Source: Nematostella vectensis (lineage: Eukaryota > Cnidaria > Anthozoa > Actiniaria > Edwardsiidae). From it: a DNA stretch of 64,000 nucleotides. The stretch lies in contig NC_064046.1 in NCBI RefSeq assembly GCF_932526225.1, forward strand, positions 6,745,219-6,809,218, read 5' to 3'. Made by a program: the position numbers and the translations under genes. This document shows, piece by piece, positions 45,620 to 57,958 of the stretch; position 1 is the first letter of the stretch, and each line of letters opens with the position of its first letter. The notes under the pieces are model-generated. The model made no database searches. It was not told the DNA's origin and saw only the letters and a list, made by a program, of their open reading frames with translations.

Positions 45620-46350
45620 TGATTATTAGGCGCTTACTGAAGTATTCGCCGGGTCTTCCGCTAGTATTTGCAAGCGTAAGCGCGTGTCTTCTGCAGTGTA
45701 GACAAGGTGATTACATGCGCATACCTAAATATTCCCCTGGTTTTCCTAAAGGTGAATATTTGCGTTTACTGAAGTATTCGCCGCCTCTTCCACTTGCTAT
45801 TCGCTAGCGTAAGCGCGTGTCTTCCGCAGTACAGACAAGGTGATTATATGTGCATATCTAAATATTCCCCTGGTTTTCCTATGGGTGATTATTTGCGTTT
45901 ACTAGAGTATTCGCCGTGTTTTCAGCTAGTATTCGCTAGCGTAAGCGCGTGTCTTCCGCAGTACAGACAAGGTGATTATATGTGCATATCTAAATATTCC
46001 CCTGGTTTTCCTATGGGTGATTATTTGCGTTTACTAGAGTATTCGCCGTGTTTTCAGCTAGTATTCGCTAGCGTAAGCGCGTGTCTTCCGCAGTACAGAC
46101 AAGGTGATTATATGTGCATATCTAAATATTCCCCTGGTTTTCCTATGGGTGATTATTTGCGTTTATTAGAGTATTCGCCGTGTTTTCAGCTAGTATTCAC
46201 TAGCGTAAGCGCGTTTCTTCCGCAGTGCAGACAAGGTGGTTACATGCGCATATCTAAATATTCCCCTGGTTTTCCTAAAGGTGATTATTTGCGCTTACTC
46301 GAGTGTTCGTCGCGTCTTTCGCTGGTATTCGCTGACGCAAACTCGTGTCC
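45620..46350 (+). repeat. 132-bp minisatellite, about six units, open in one frame
   Basis: gtattcgccg-type markers recur near 45,641, 45,773, 45,905, 46,037, 46,169 and 46,301, a 132-base period. 132 is a multiple of three, so one frame (45794-46528) stays open for 244 codons with a 44-residue repeat (…SACLPQYRQGDYMCISKYSP…). No ATG-anchored gene context, signal peptide or splice sites were found, so coding is doubtful. Confidence 0.85.
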
Positions 46351-46508
46351 GTCGGGCAAACGTGGTGATAATTTGCGTTTGGAGACTAAAACTTTGGACA
46401 TAATATTCATGTCAAAAATAGTTTATCAACAATTTTTTTTTACATGTAAGTCAGTGAAATGTAAAATACAAGTGCATAATGGCTTCAGAATAACAATTTC
46501 CCATAACA

Positions 46509-46628
46509 TAACTATATTAGCATGTTAGAACTTAGAACTTAGAACTATTTACTCCCTCCCGAAATTAGTGAAACCTATTAGGGAGTAAATAGTTCTAAGT
46601 TCTAAGTTCTAACATGCTAATATAGTTA
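46509..46628. repeat. Perfect 49-bp inverted repeat (hairpin)
   Basis: Bases 46509-46557 and 46580-46628 are exact reverse complements around a 22-base loop. Each arm carries a tandem cttagaa/ttctaag triplication. Likely a MITE or a young palindromic duplication. Confidence 0.9.
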
Positions 46629-49108
46629 GTAGTAGATGGGTTGCTAAGCCAGTGATAAAAAACATAAATACGTTCTATAGCTAATTTCGCGTTACATCAA
46701 TAATCAGCACTTAGAAAAAAAATTATAAGCCTGTGCAACAATTGTAGTATTCAAAGTGTAGTATGTAGTCAAGCCAGAACACAAGGGAACAATGAATTTG
46801 GGGTGTATTAGTGATGAATACGCTAAAGGGTTTTCCAGTGGTTTATGAACCATTCTATTAGAATTTTATCTAAAGAACAGATTTATTGTGTTTTTAAGGT
46901 GACAAGGGTTCCATGGTTTATAATTTGTTTATGAAATTCAAACCAAGACTTGTTGCGCTATTTTTAATCCATCGAATCCTAAAAAGCCAGAAACCACAGT
47001 TACAAAAATATAGCTGTTTCAATGCCGAATTTGGCATTTTATTGAAAGCCCCATTTTCGATAAAACTATACTTTTTAGTATATATCTATGGAAGAGTGGT
47101 CTCACATGCAAGTTCGACGGCGCTTGCACGTAATTTTGATATATCAAAATATTTTGAGTACATCGATATCAACGCTTTCAAATAAAAGGCATATACATTT
47201 GGCAATTTGCTTGTTTTCAATATCTAAACAGCTATTTTTAGTCCATAGTATTTGGCTTTTCAGGGTTCGAAAGAATTATCAAACCTGTGTTAAAACAAGT
47301 TCGTATCAGCGCGGCTATAATAGTATTCTTTTCTAAACAAACTTCAAACAATTGAGCTCATACCACCTTAAAATAATTTTAGAATCTTGAAACGAAGAAG
47401 CAAACGCATGGGTCGGAGAGAAAAAAAAAAGAACAGGCCGTGCACAGCTGAGGAAAAGGACAAATGAAAGATTTGTGTCCTCTAAGAGTTTGTTTCTAAC
47501 TGTTCACTGTGGCACATATCTGTTATTTCGCGTCTGTTACAGAGAGGTGTGTTAAAAAACAAACACGGTACAAATAGGAAGAAAGCTCTGCTAGCAGGGT
47601 TGAGGGCCTAGACACTTAAAGCTATCCAGGCGCAGGCATGACAAATAATAATTACTAATTTTACACTTACAGATTATCTATTGTGATTGGTTCTGATTAA
47701 TAATCACCACAAACATCATACTGTAGTCCTTGTAGTCCCTTTTCCTGTAGAAAAAAAGACAGGAAAAAATAATAGAGATTATTTACATTTATTTACTATT
47801 TTTATTTAAAAACAAAGAAAAACAAAACAAGAGCAACACATTAGACAGCAAAAGTGATAAAAGTTCATTTTTATCCAGCCTAGTTTTTATATAGAGTGTT
47901 AAACCAGTAGCGTGTCAGCTGCTGATAAATAGCTTGGTATCGCACTACCGAAGCCTCGAACGAATATAAATCATAACAGAATAAGTTTGTTTTCTTCGCT
48001 GTTATCCAAAGAAATTAAAGGTTATTGGCTTATCTCCTTATAAATAAATAGCTTGGTTAAATGGTATTGAAAGTTTAATAATTTAGTTTGTTAGGACATT
48101 GTTTCAACCGCTGTTATGGAAGCTTTACCTTCTGAATATCCCAGAGGCTTTACCCCTCTGAATATCCTGACCCACAAAATATATTCTTAACTCGCCATTA
48201 ACTTTATTATATGCATTCCACTGTATCTGCGTCTTGAAGACGGTTAACCGTCGACAAACTAAGGCCGCCAAAATTTTGAAATGAAATAATCCGCTGGCCC
48301 CTGTACCGCTTTTGCTATCAGTAAAATATTGGCGAATAAACGCGGAAGACTTGGGAATATTCCAGATCTTACACTGTAGAATATTCGAGAAGACGCGGTG
48401 TCCACCTCATGTCCTTCAACCGGGGAAGACTTGCGGAAAACACGAGTTTACACCCGTGTATTATTAGGGGAAGACATGTATCAGGCGCCAAACCTTTCAA
48501 AATTCATTTTCGCACAATAGTATCAATTTGCAAATCATATGCCAAACTATCCGTGCAACTATCAAATAATCATTGCAAGTATACAAATTCAGTTCAAGTA
48601 AAGATTCCGTGAGTTTACAAATTACAAAGTTGATGCGTTCGTTGGAACGTTCAAGGCAAATTATTGTAACAAAATTTAGCTATGTCTCAACTTCAAGGTG
48701 AAATATATTGTCAACTTTTTAGGAACTGTTAGATAGCAGGGCCAGGGGGGTTGCAATACAAAAAAGAACCTAACAAGGGGACTTTGTAAATAAAAAATTC
48801 CCTTCCCCAGGGTGAAATCATTGAAATGGTTTCCCCAAATTTACAATCCCCATGGTGTCCCCGGGGGCCGGCCCCTCGGGCAAGCCGCTGACAGGTGCAT
48901 TATCGCTGGCCCTCTCTGTTCGGTGATCGGGCGCTATCTTGTATTTAAAGCCGCGTGGTTCCTGGGGACGAGCGCAAAAACGTTATACAATTATCACCAG
49001 CCTCATTGTGCTCGTTTAAAGTTATGGAGAGTGAAACCTGGCTCCGTTTGTCTCATGCTATGCAATGGACACTACAAGTGTGGAGTAAGAAGACTCCCTA
49101 GAGATTTA
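46629..49108. other. Intergenic region upstream of RanBP9/10
   Basis: No gene is recognised. The stretch 48,330-48,440 has gaatattc/gtcttc words that resemble, in reverse, 45,485-45,580. This hints that both are ends of one ~3-kb element carrying the 132-bp minisatellite. A 104-codon frame at 48812-49126 has no recognisable motif. Confidence 0.35.
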
Positions 49109-49355
49109 AAGCCGCATTGTCACTAGTTTACTTCCGGTCGATTACGTAACAATATCCGATTATTTTTAACGGAAACGCGAAAAATATTTCAAAATATTGA
49201 AAGCACTGTGTCTATTGGAAGTTTCTTTGAGGATGTGATTGAAAATTAAGAGCGGATGGCCTGTTAAATATCTCGGATTCTAATAGATTCTTTTGTCTTT
49301 TAACGGTTGAGGTTTCCGTCGGACCTCCGGAAGTAAACTGGTGACAATGCGGCTT
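49109..49355. mobile_element. 247-bp inverted-repeat element in the RanBP9/10 promoter region
   Basis: The 29-bp arms 49109-49137 (aagccgcattgtcac...) and 49327-49355 (...gtgacaatgcggctt) are reverse complements with one mismatch. The arms end in cttccgg / ccggaagt, which is an ETS-factor core. The right arm lies about 100 bases before the start codon at 49457. Confidence 0.7.
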
Positions 49356-49456
49356 GCAGAATTAAAATTGCGGGGCTCCTGTGGTATGAAATATCCCATT
49401 GCGCTTAGCGCGCCCATGACGCAGACCCTTGGGTCTCGGGTTCAATACAATCCAAG

Positions 49457-49619
49457 ATGGCGGGGTCTTCGACAGAGACGAGTTCTCAACTCGACCAAAT
49501 TTCCCTGCTTTACCCCAAGGTCGACGAGACGGAAACCCCACTACCGCGGTCTTGGAGTCCGAAAGACAAGTTCACCTTCATCGGGTTGTCTCAAAATAAT
49601 CTGAGAGTGCACTACAAAG
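49457..49619 (+). CDS. RANBP9/10: RanBP9/RanBP10 orthologue, exon 1
   Basis: RanBP9/10 is the scaffold subunit of the CTLH/GID E3 ubiquitin ligase and binds partners through its SPRY domain. Exon 1 begins at the ATG 49457 ([11 protein letters not shown]) and ends in '...[11 protein letters not shown]' with donor g|gtaaaa at 49620, phase 1. '[20 protein letters not shown]' is nearly identical to vertebrate RanBP9/10 just before SPRY. The N-terminus is short and lacks the long Pro/Gln-rich stretch of vertebrate RanBP9, so it is closer to RanBP10 or the ancestral form. An overlapping frame from 49341 is a shadow. The gene continues past the window. Confidence 0.9.
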
Positions 49620-52496
49620 GTAAAATAGTCGAATTGGGCGCACTTTGAAAATAAATTTCTGTCCATATTTTTGACATTTATGACCCGATTTCTGGTCATA
49701 AAGCCTATGATGACATGCATAAAACGCAGTTATAGTAATAACAAGGACCCGAGTAAAATTTTAAGTTTAAGAGTCCATTCTTTTTGCCGTAATTAGAGCA
49801 CATTTTTATGGTTTGAGCAACAGTGTCGTCATGTTTTATCTATCGTCGACTTTGCTTACAAGCCTATTTTCCAATTTATTAAAAAAATCTTCTTTGATGA
49901 TTGCATGTATATTTTGCGTTATAGATGATTTAGCGATCTTATCTAAAATTGGTAAACTGAAGAAAATGCCGATAAACAGCAATCTTATGAGTAGAATATT
50001 TATTAACTCAGCCTTAATTCCCCCTTTTCAATACAAGTTGATATAACCCAGCGAAAATCGGAGCAACTGCAGAATACCCGTCCACAAAGAGTTAACAATG
50101 AGACTTCACACCTCGATTTCTATAGAACGAGGCAGTAAATACAAGGAAAATGCAAATAAGTGGACAGGTATTCTGCAGTTTAGCCCGAAAATCAATCATC
50201 GGAAATCAATCGATAAATCCATGTCAATCGATAGAAGTTCCTTAATCAGTATTGATTGGTATTGGCCAATCGATGACCAATCTGGACCGACGGCAAAACA
50301 ATGAAAAAGTTCAAAAGTGTTTGAGGATTATCAAGATTCACACTTCCTGGCCTCGGTAGGATGGTAAAAATTAAAGTAGCTGAAAATGTTTCACAGCTAG
50401 TCAAAATCCTTATTTTACTTATTATACTAAGATTGTGGAGGCAAGTTAGATATTCTATTTAACAAATTTCCCATAGTTTTGCATAGTACTGTATGTACTC
50501 TAATACACCACGATATTCGTCACCTCATTATTAAAATGTTGTTGAGTCATGAGGAGCAAAGTGCTGGAAACTTTAAGAAATTTGTTTTCTACAACACAAA
50601 CAACGAAAACAGTATGATGCAAAATCAAAACAGCGTGCGCTCGTTTGAAATGGCATGTTTTCTAGTGTGTATGCAAACAGTGTTTGCAATGCGCGCAGAT
50701 CAATCAAAATTGAAAAAAAAATTCATCTCTTTTGCATCAAGTGAACCTGCAAGGATTGTGTGACTGACGAATCCCGCGGTATGTCCTCTGATTTACCATA
50801 GCTAACAACAAATCAGAAAGCGAGATTACAAGCAAATGTTGTAGACTTGATTTTGATGTGCCAGCAAGTGATGGCTAACATCTGTCTTTACTTTGCACAT
50901 TTTAGCAAGCTATTTTGGGCTTTCAAATGCTGATTTTGCATTCCTTTGTGTATTTGTTTACCTTTTCGAGTGTTTTATAGCACAAGTAGATGCAAAAAAG
51001 TTGCACAACATCGGAAGTGATGTCACAGACAAGCCTGTGTGACCATTGATCCAGCCGTTAGTGGGCCAATGATGCCTATCGATGACTGGAAATCCAGCCT
51101 ATACATAATGCAGCTTAGGCAGAAAAGCTGTGTCAAGACACGAACACATCATGTAACATAACATATTTTATTTGCATCCCCATAAAACATTAATAGTATT
51201 GCAACAAACGGACAACAATGATAAAATATAACAAGTTTATACGGATTAACAAAATGATCCTGCTTCAAGGAAGTCTCTAGCCTAGCAATTTTTTTTGTTG
51301 ACATACGGTATCAAGCCACCCTAAGCCCTATTATCAATTAACTTCAAACTTGGGTTATTTGCCAGACCCCGCAAACGAGCATTCTTTGTTTTGCACAAGT
51401 AGATTGCATACACATTCCATGTCTAATGGCTTCTCGAATCACACAACATTCTTGCGCCAAAAAAATGATAGAATTATATGCTTTCTTGTAGCCACATGTT
51501 ATTGTACAGTACATAGTAGTCACACGTGCTGATACTAGTATCATATTTCTAAGCTGAATCTGCTGTCTCAGGAATAAGCCAAGAGAAGAAAGTGAAAAGG
51601 GCGACAGAACAACTAAGCCGACCTTCATTTTATCTTATTCAGTTTTTTATGCAGGAATGTCATTTTTTAATTCATTTTTTCTTCCACATATTGCACCTTA
51701 CTAACCTGTATAGGGGGACCACAAAGAATTGCTGGGGACAGGGTATACTTGTACAGTAACTCACACTCACAGTTGTAAAGTTCCTGGAGGAATCTGTATC
51801 TATACTGATAACTTCAGTTAAGACTTAAAGTTTTTTAACATTTTAAGCATGGATTCTGCGTGGATTCTGAGCCAACTCAGCCCACGCACCTTTGTGGGTT
51901 CAGTATCATTTAATACTGTATCTTGTAATGGATGTTTGTGTAAACAATTAGTAAACATTTATTTTTCATTAAGTTGCAGTGTTGTTGAACTCATTATCTT
52001 CTTGGAAAAACAGTATATAAGATTCTCCTTTTCCTATATTATTATCAAGTTCACGAAATCCACTTGGGTACCAATCAAAACAGACGAGAATGTAAGAAAG
52101 GTCATACTAAACTATATTCATAAAGTTTATAAATTCTTAGAAAAGGTAAAGCATGAGATCGTTTTATCACAAGCTGGGACAGACGTGTATACATTCTGTT
52201 GTGCACTTGATAAAGCTTTTTTTGTAAATTGTAGAACTAGTTTACAGAATAAAATAAAAGTTAAGTCATACATGTTTCATACAGTATGTCTCATAAGGAA
52301 ATATAGAATACTGTTTGGTGTATATTTGCTTATAAACTCTAAAACAGCACACACCCAGAAAGCTTTTTTACTTGAACTAGAGTTTGACTATATTATATAT
52401 TTGTGATTGTTTTTGTTTTACCATGCAGGTTAAGGATATCTGTTAGGTCCAAGTTTATCAGTATGTACTTGAACATTCTTTATATTTTTTCTGCAG
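49620..52496 (+). other. RanBP9/10 intron 1
   Basis: 2.9-kb intron, gtaaaa ... tttctgcag. It contains a small inverted repeat (ctgcagaatacc at 50067-50085 against 50160-50178, one mismatch) and a 185-codon AT-rich open frame (51849-52406) with no recognisable domain. Confidence 0.75.
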
Positions 52497-52608
52497 GTGT
52501 TGGTAAGACCCATAAGGATGCTGCATCTGTCCGGGCCACATACCACATCCCAGCTGCATGCGGCTTGTACTACTTTGAAGTCAGGATAGTCAGCAAGGGC
52601 CGAGATGG
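52497..52608 (+). CDS. RANBP9/10: RanBP9/10 exon 2 (SPRY start)
   Basis: 112 nt, acceptor ctgcag at 52496 and donor gtaagc at 52609. It encodes '[20 protein letters not shown]' and '[15 protein letters not shown]', the first strands of SPRY. It is entered in phase 1 and left in phase 2, in register with exons 1 and 3. Confidence 0.93.
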
Positions 52609-53462
52609 GTAAGCATTTGCAACATAACATTTCCCAGCCAAATTTAGCTTGTATAGTATGTACTTCTTTGAAGTCAAATGCTAGTGAGTGGAAACAATTT
52701 TTACTTTCGCAACACAGTGGAAAATAGTGTGATAAGAAAAGCCATTTAAGTGTATGTAAATGCGCGAGGCTCAAAGTGCGTGTTTGCCCTAAGTAACAAC
52801 TTTACAAAAGACTCGTCCAAAAACACTGGCATATCTGAGACAAGAATTAGGATGTTTGCCCAGTAATCAGCCCTCAGTCCTTCTTGTCTTTGTACAGCTA
52901 TCTCTCTACTCTTAAATTTGATATAATTTGATATAAAATTTGATATAAAAATTTTTCAAGTACACTCCAAAGACTAAAATTACAGATATCATGTAAAGTT
53001 TAAGTTGTAATGGATCGAGGATAGAGCAAATTCAGAGCCTGTGCTTCTGTAGGTGATGTCAGCTATCTTACATAGCTAAAGCCAAAGTAGGATTTTTTTC
53101 TAAGATTGACTACAGCTCAATTAGCTCTTCCTTGTTCCTGAACCTTCAAGTTCCCCAATGTTCTTCCTGTACGAATTGTGCATCTATGCTACCGAATTTT
53201 AAGAACATCGCCACAGTGTCCACTTTGACATTCCCAAGTAAAACCACACTTCATCAATAGAAAAGCCTAGAAAAAATCTCATCCAAATAACCAGCTACCT
53301 AAGATCCTAGTACTAAGTAGCGAGCATTTTTGGCACTGTTTGGATAACACTGTTAATTTCTCCCATGGTGCCCCTTGGTTTACAACTCACACATTTGTGA
53401 AAACCTAAGTGCAAGCTTTTTTGAAATAGGTGTATACAGTATGTATCGTTTATTCATTTCAG

Positions 53463-53515
53463 CTATATGGGCGTTGGTCTCTCTGCACAAGGTGTCAACA
53501 TGAACCGATTGCCAG
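53463..53515 (+). CDS. RANBP9/10: RanBP9/10 exon 3 (SPRY)
   Basis: 53 nt between ttcag and gtatca. It encodes 'YMGVGLSAQGVNMNRLPG', almost unchanged from vertebrates. The phases join exons 2 and 4 correctly. Confidence 0.93.
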
Positions 53516-54126
53516 GTATCATTGGAAACACTAAAGTACATATGCACACTAAACAGGAAAATACTGTCTAGATAATCTTTAAACCATTCTGCAGCTAAAT
53601 ATTTTAGGCTTTAGAACTAGCACTTTTTTTACATTTGTCATCTTAATCACTTAACCTAAAAGTGCTTTTTCCAACCCATGTTATAGTTACATATGAGATC
53701 TGTCAAAGGTTGTTTATGGACTGACCATTTGATATCTAACAAAAATGTACTGTACTTTTATTTCTGCTGTTTAACATTTTAAGTGGTCAGTAGAGTTGCT
53801 AGATCTCTTTTTCCAGGAGTGTTTTTTTGGGGAGGGGAAGTTTAAGTTGCTTGGTTTTATTTATACAGACCTTTCAGATTCAAATTACTAGTTTCTTTTA
53901 AACTTTAGCTGTGCCCCATAATTTTAACCACATTTTAGCATATAAAAAGTGTCACTCTTCGCCATACTAGTGCTCCTTTGCAGTACCTTTACAGTACCAC
54001 GCTTGTGGTATTATCAGAACCATGCGCCGAGTACATGGTTCTATCTGAGTGGGGCGATAGTTCCCAGTGTGATTGAGCAACTGTACCCTGGGGCGATCGT
54101 TCCTGATACTAGGTAAGTAAAAACTG

Positions 54127-55165
54127 GGATGTTGGAATGTCAGGACAATGATACCTGTTCTCTCTGAAGACCTCCAGGATATCAGCTATGCCAGGAAAAC
54201 AGCAGTCATCAACGACAAGCTCAAGAGACTGAATGTTGACATCGCCTCCCTGCATGAAACATGGCTAGCCATGGGCAGGCCGCATTTATCAACCTTACCG
54301 AGGCCTTTGACTGTGTCAATAGAGAAGGCCTCTTCAAGGCTTTACGAAAGATCAGCTGTCTCCCAAACTGCACAGCTTAATCAATTCCTTCCACGTCAGT
54401 ATGAAAGGAACTGTGCAGTTCAACAGAAATCTCCATGAGCCCTTTGACATCCGCTGCAGGGTTAAACAAGGCTGCTTACTTGGCCCAACCCTCTTTGGGA
54501 TCTTCTTTTCACTCCTCCTGAGGCACCTATTTGGCATTGCAAATGCACAAGAGGGAATCTGCAGACCAGATCAGGTGGCAGGCTGTTCAATCTTACCCAT
54601 CTAAAAGTGAGGACAAAGATCTGTAAAGTCCTCATTAGCGACATGCTGTTCACAGATGAGGCCTCAGTTGTGACCAACACCCAGAGTGAACAGCAGCTGC
54701 TGATGGATTGATTTGCTCAGGCCTGCAAGGACTTCAGGCCGACTATCAGTCTGAAGAAGACAAATTTCCTAGACCAAACACATCAGCAATACCTCTCATC
54801 ACCTGTCATCAACGACTATGAGCTTGAGATCGCCCACCAGTTCACCTACCGACAATCTCTTATGTACTTGACGTCGAGATTGACAAGAAGGTCGGAAAGA
54901 CAGCCTTCACCTGACACTGACTGTGTACAGTGCCTGCGTCCTTAGCACCCTGTTATATAGCAGTGAGTCTTTGACCATGTACGCTCGTCAGGAGAAAAAG
55001 CTCTACATCTTGCCAAAGGAGTCAACACACAGATACCTATGCGACTGAGACTGCCACTCTCACATTGGTCTCTACAGCCACAGGAGGCACTGCTCAAATC
55101 AAGCGAATCGGTGACATCCATGGTCAGCCATGACCAACAGAGGCCTACTAATACTACTTTCAAAT
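54127..55165 (+). pseudogene. LINE retrotransposon relic (reverse transcriptase)
   Basis: An endonuclease-start-like fragment (about 54,130-54,280, with 'LNVDIASLHETWLAMG') jumps to reverse transcriptase pieces in several frames: 'IRCRVKQGCLLGPTLFGIFF', then 'VLISDMLFTDEASV' where the catalytic 'ADD' has decayed. 'ISLKKTNFLDQ' and 'YARQEKKL' follow. It has many stops and frameshifts and an internal deletion. It is an old insertion in the sense orientation. Confidence 0.75.
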
Positions 55166-55640
55166 AAATGGCTTCCTGCTATTCTAAAGTCAGTACTAGT
55201 ATTTTTGCACATTCGTAAAATCTTTGATGAAGTGATGGAAATATTCCTTTTTCTAAAATAACTCTACCAATTTTTATTAGAAGTATTTGTCAAATAAACG
55301 ATTTCTAACTATTGTAAAGTATTTGCTAGCGTTTTCATGCATTCGTATAAACTTTGATAAAGTAATCGAAAAAATTCATTTTCTCAAGTAATTCAAACAT
55401 TGCTTATTACAAGTCTTTGTCAAATAAATGGCTTCCCGCTATTAACTATTTGCTAACAGTTGACACATAATCGTAAAAACTTAGATGAAGCAATAGAAAT
55501 TGTTTACTCAAATAATTATCCTGTGTTTTTATTACAAATCTTTGTCAAATAAATGGATTCCTGCTGTCAAAAAGACGTCAAAAGCATTTGAAATATTCCT
55601 AAAATAACACCCTCCCTTACAGTTTTTATTACAAGTCCAG
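55160..55640 (+). repeat. ~125-bp minisatellite, about four diverged units
   Basis: tcaaataaa(t/c)g words recur near 55,162, 55,292, 55,419 and 55,543, followed each time by ttc-ctgctat-like and cgtaaaa-ctttgat-like segments. It directly follows the LINE relic. Confidence 0.7.
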
Positions 55641-55861
55641 TGCTAACTTCACTCAGTGGAGTTATTGAGTAAAGTTTGTAACTTGTTGAGTGACCCAAAT
55701 TGAATATCAGTTAGCCCTGAATCAATTTCCCATTCACCAAGTTTTACTAGTTTGGATCTGTTCACGAACAGTGTTCGTAAATTTCACAAACACTGTTGTG
55801 TGAGCAGTGTGCATATGTTCAAGAGCAGTACTGTATAAACAACTGTGTATATTTATCTTAG

Positions 55862-56029
55862 GCTGGGAGAAGAACTCCTATGGTTACCATGGTGATGATG
55901 GACATTCCTTCTGCTCATCTGGGACGGGTAAACCATATGGTCCCACCTTTACAACAGGTGATGTAATAGGGTGTGGTCTTAACCTCATCGATAACACCTG
56001 TTTCTACACCAAGAATGGCGTCAATCTAG
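55862..56029 (+). CDS. RANBP9/10: RanBP9/10 exon 4 (SPRY core)
   Basis: 168 nt between ttatcttag and gtatgt. It encodes '[20 protein letters not shown]' and '[20 protein letters not shown]', the ligand-facing loops of the SPRY domain. It is entered and left in phase 1. A read-through frame beyond the donor is intronic. Confidence 0.95.
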
Positions 56030-56232
56030 GTATGTACAGATACAAGAGTGGCCCAAGAGTGTTACCAGTGCAGGATGTAAAAGACAAAATTCAGTCATTC
56101 AAACAAATATTTACCATGAAAACCCTTATTATAAAAGTTGCATTTTTTGTGTATTTGCTTTGTTTTATAAGTAAAAATGCTTTCTTTGTATTGAACCATT
56201 TGATTTCTAATATTTTTATTCTTTATATACAG

Positions 56233-56255
56233 GAATAGCATTTAGGGATTTACCT
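56233..56255 (+). CDS. RANBP9/10: RanBP9/10 exon 5, 23-nt micro-exon
   Basis: Acceptor atacag at 56232 and donor gtaagt at 56256. It adds 'IAFRDLP' (plus a shared Gly), corresponding to vertebrate 'GIAFTDLP'. Entered in phase 1 and left in phase 0. Confidence 0.88.
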
Positions 56256-56446
56256 GTAAGTACAGTACCTTCTTAAATGAAAACTACAATGAACAGTACA
56301 ATACATATGAACAGTACAGTATAACAGTACAATATCATCTTAAGATACTAGCACCGGCTATTTTTGGGTATTCTGGGCTTGTTATGGCTTGAACTGCCAT
56401 TGAATTGATCAAAACTGACTACAGATATAGAAAGAATAGTTATTAA

Positions 56447-57441
56447 CCCATTGACTCCTGGCTATTTTTGAGCTGAATTTACAAAAAACAGACTGAAAAC
56501 AGATACCTCCCCCCCTATTCTGAGTTTTATACAGCCCGTCAAAAGTCAAACACAGCTGCACCTAGTCAGAGGTATCCAAGCTTTCCAACAGTGCTTTGCG
56601 GTCCCCCCTTTTAATCCCTCATCGTTGTGCTGAGGCCAGCACAAGTTGATGGTTGCTTGTATTTTCATCAAAAATACAGCTATGAGCATATTAGGAGAGT
56701 GTCTCAGGACATCATGAAGTCTTTTGGGGCATAATTGAGTGCTTTGCTTATGGATATTTGCAAGCAAAGGTGGATTCATGATGATTTTTTCTTGTTTAGC
56801 TTTGCCTGGATAAGAAAATAATTTTCTAATAAATCACCACAGCTCTCCTATATGCTGTCTTTTCTGAAACCAAATTGATTCCAAAATTGTTTGCACTGCT
56901 ATTCTGGGTCTGTATGACCTGGAATTGATTTGTTTGGCTTCGGGGTGAAAAGACTTATAAAAAACCATCTGACTTTGGGGAGAGGAGTGTTGACTGGCCC
57001 TCCCCTCGTGAATTTTTCCCTGGATCTCCCAGAACGCTTTTCAATCCGTAAAGGCATCTTCGTGGTTTTACAAGCCTTCAAGGAGTGGACATTGTGTTTT
57101 GAGGCCATGGAAATGAACCTGGAGGATCAGAATAAAGGTATCTACTTGTGTCTTGAGCTGTGTTTGCTGATCTCTCTCCCTTGTGTTGTATTTTGAGCGT
57201 TTTATTGAGAGGGGTGATCTGCTTTTCTTTCCTTGTTCGGTTTGAAATTTGTCAAAGAACCTGTGCTATTGGCTTAAGAGTAGTTGCCAACACCTTGGTT
57301 GGATGCATATCTTCAAGACCATTTATCCCTTAGACCGATGCCTGAGTATCTTCATCTTGTTGTGTTTAGTTTGCATTTATGAATTTTTTGGGTTGTGGGT
57401 ACTTCCCAAAGCCGGTACAGGCCAGTTGAGGGGTCAACATG
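56447..57441 (+). mobile_element. piggyBac-like MITE, copy 1 (995 bp)
   Basis: It is flanked by TTAA on the left (56443-56446) and a mutated TTTA on the right. The terminal repeats cccattgactcc... and ...ggggtcaacatg are inverted. It is nearly identical to 57959-58953. It has no transposase. Confidence 0.8.
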
Positions 57442-57958
57442 TTTACCAACACACCCTAAAAAATTATGCTTGCCTCACTGCCTGAGAACAATGCCTTTTT
57501 CGCAAGCTTAGGTGCATACAACAGTGTAAGCAAATTCTGCTTGATAGACAAACAAGCCTCCATTTAATTATGGCTGATACTCTAACAGGTAATTCTTATG
57601 TTAAAACCATTGGGGAAACCACAGGGAGCCCAAATTCTATAAAGTATTTGCCTTTATAAATTCAAAGCAGCAGTGTCAACCCACTCTTGATATTTTTCCT
57701 GTATATTCACTGTCAAAGTAATCTTATCACAAAACCTTGCCTGAATCTGATGTTTTCTTGGGCATTTTTTTCTAAAAAAGCTATGCATATCATCCCTATC
57801 AATGAGTCCAGTCATGTACAAGTAAAAAAAAATTCTATTTTCTAGGTTAAAGATATTCACTTGCTAGAAATGGCAGATATGTGATCACTGGTGTATCTCA
57901 CAGCACAAGTCTAAAAAGGCCTAGTTATTTTGATTAAAATCTAGGGGTGGTGGATTAA

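Larger units (their letters stand above)
53516..55861 (+). other. RanBP9/10 intron 3
   Basis: 2.3-kb intron. It carries a LINE relic (54127-55165) and a ~125-bp minisatellite (55160-55640). Confidence 0.8.

Noticed and set aside
56899-57196. Genes in the 1-kb repeat (69- and 88-residue frames, repeated at 58411-58708)
   Set aside because: Opposite-strand overlapping frames inside a MITE without a start context or known domain.
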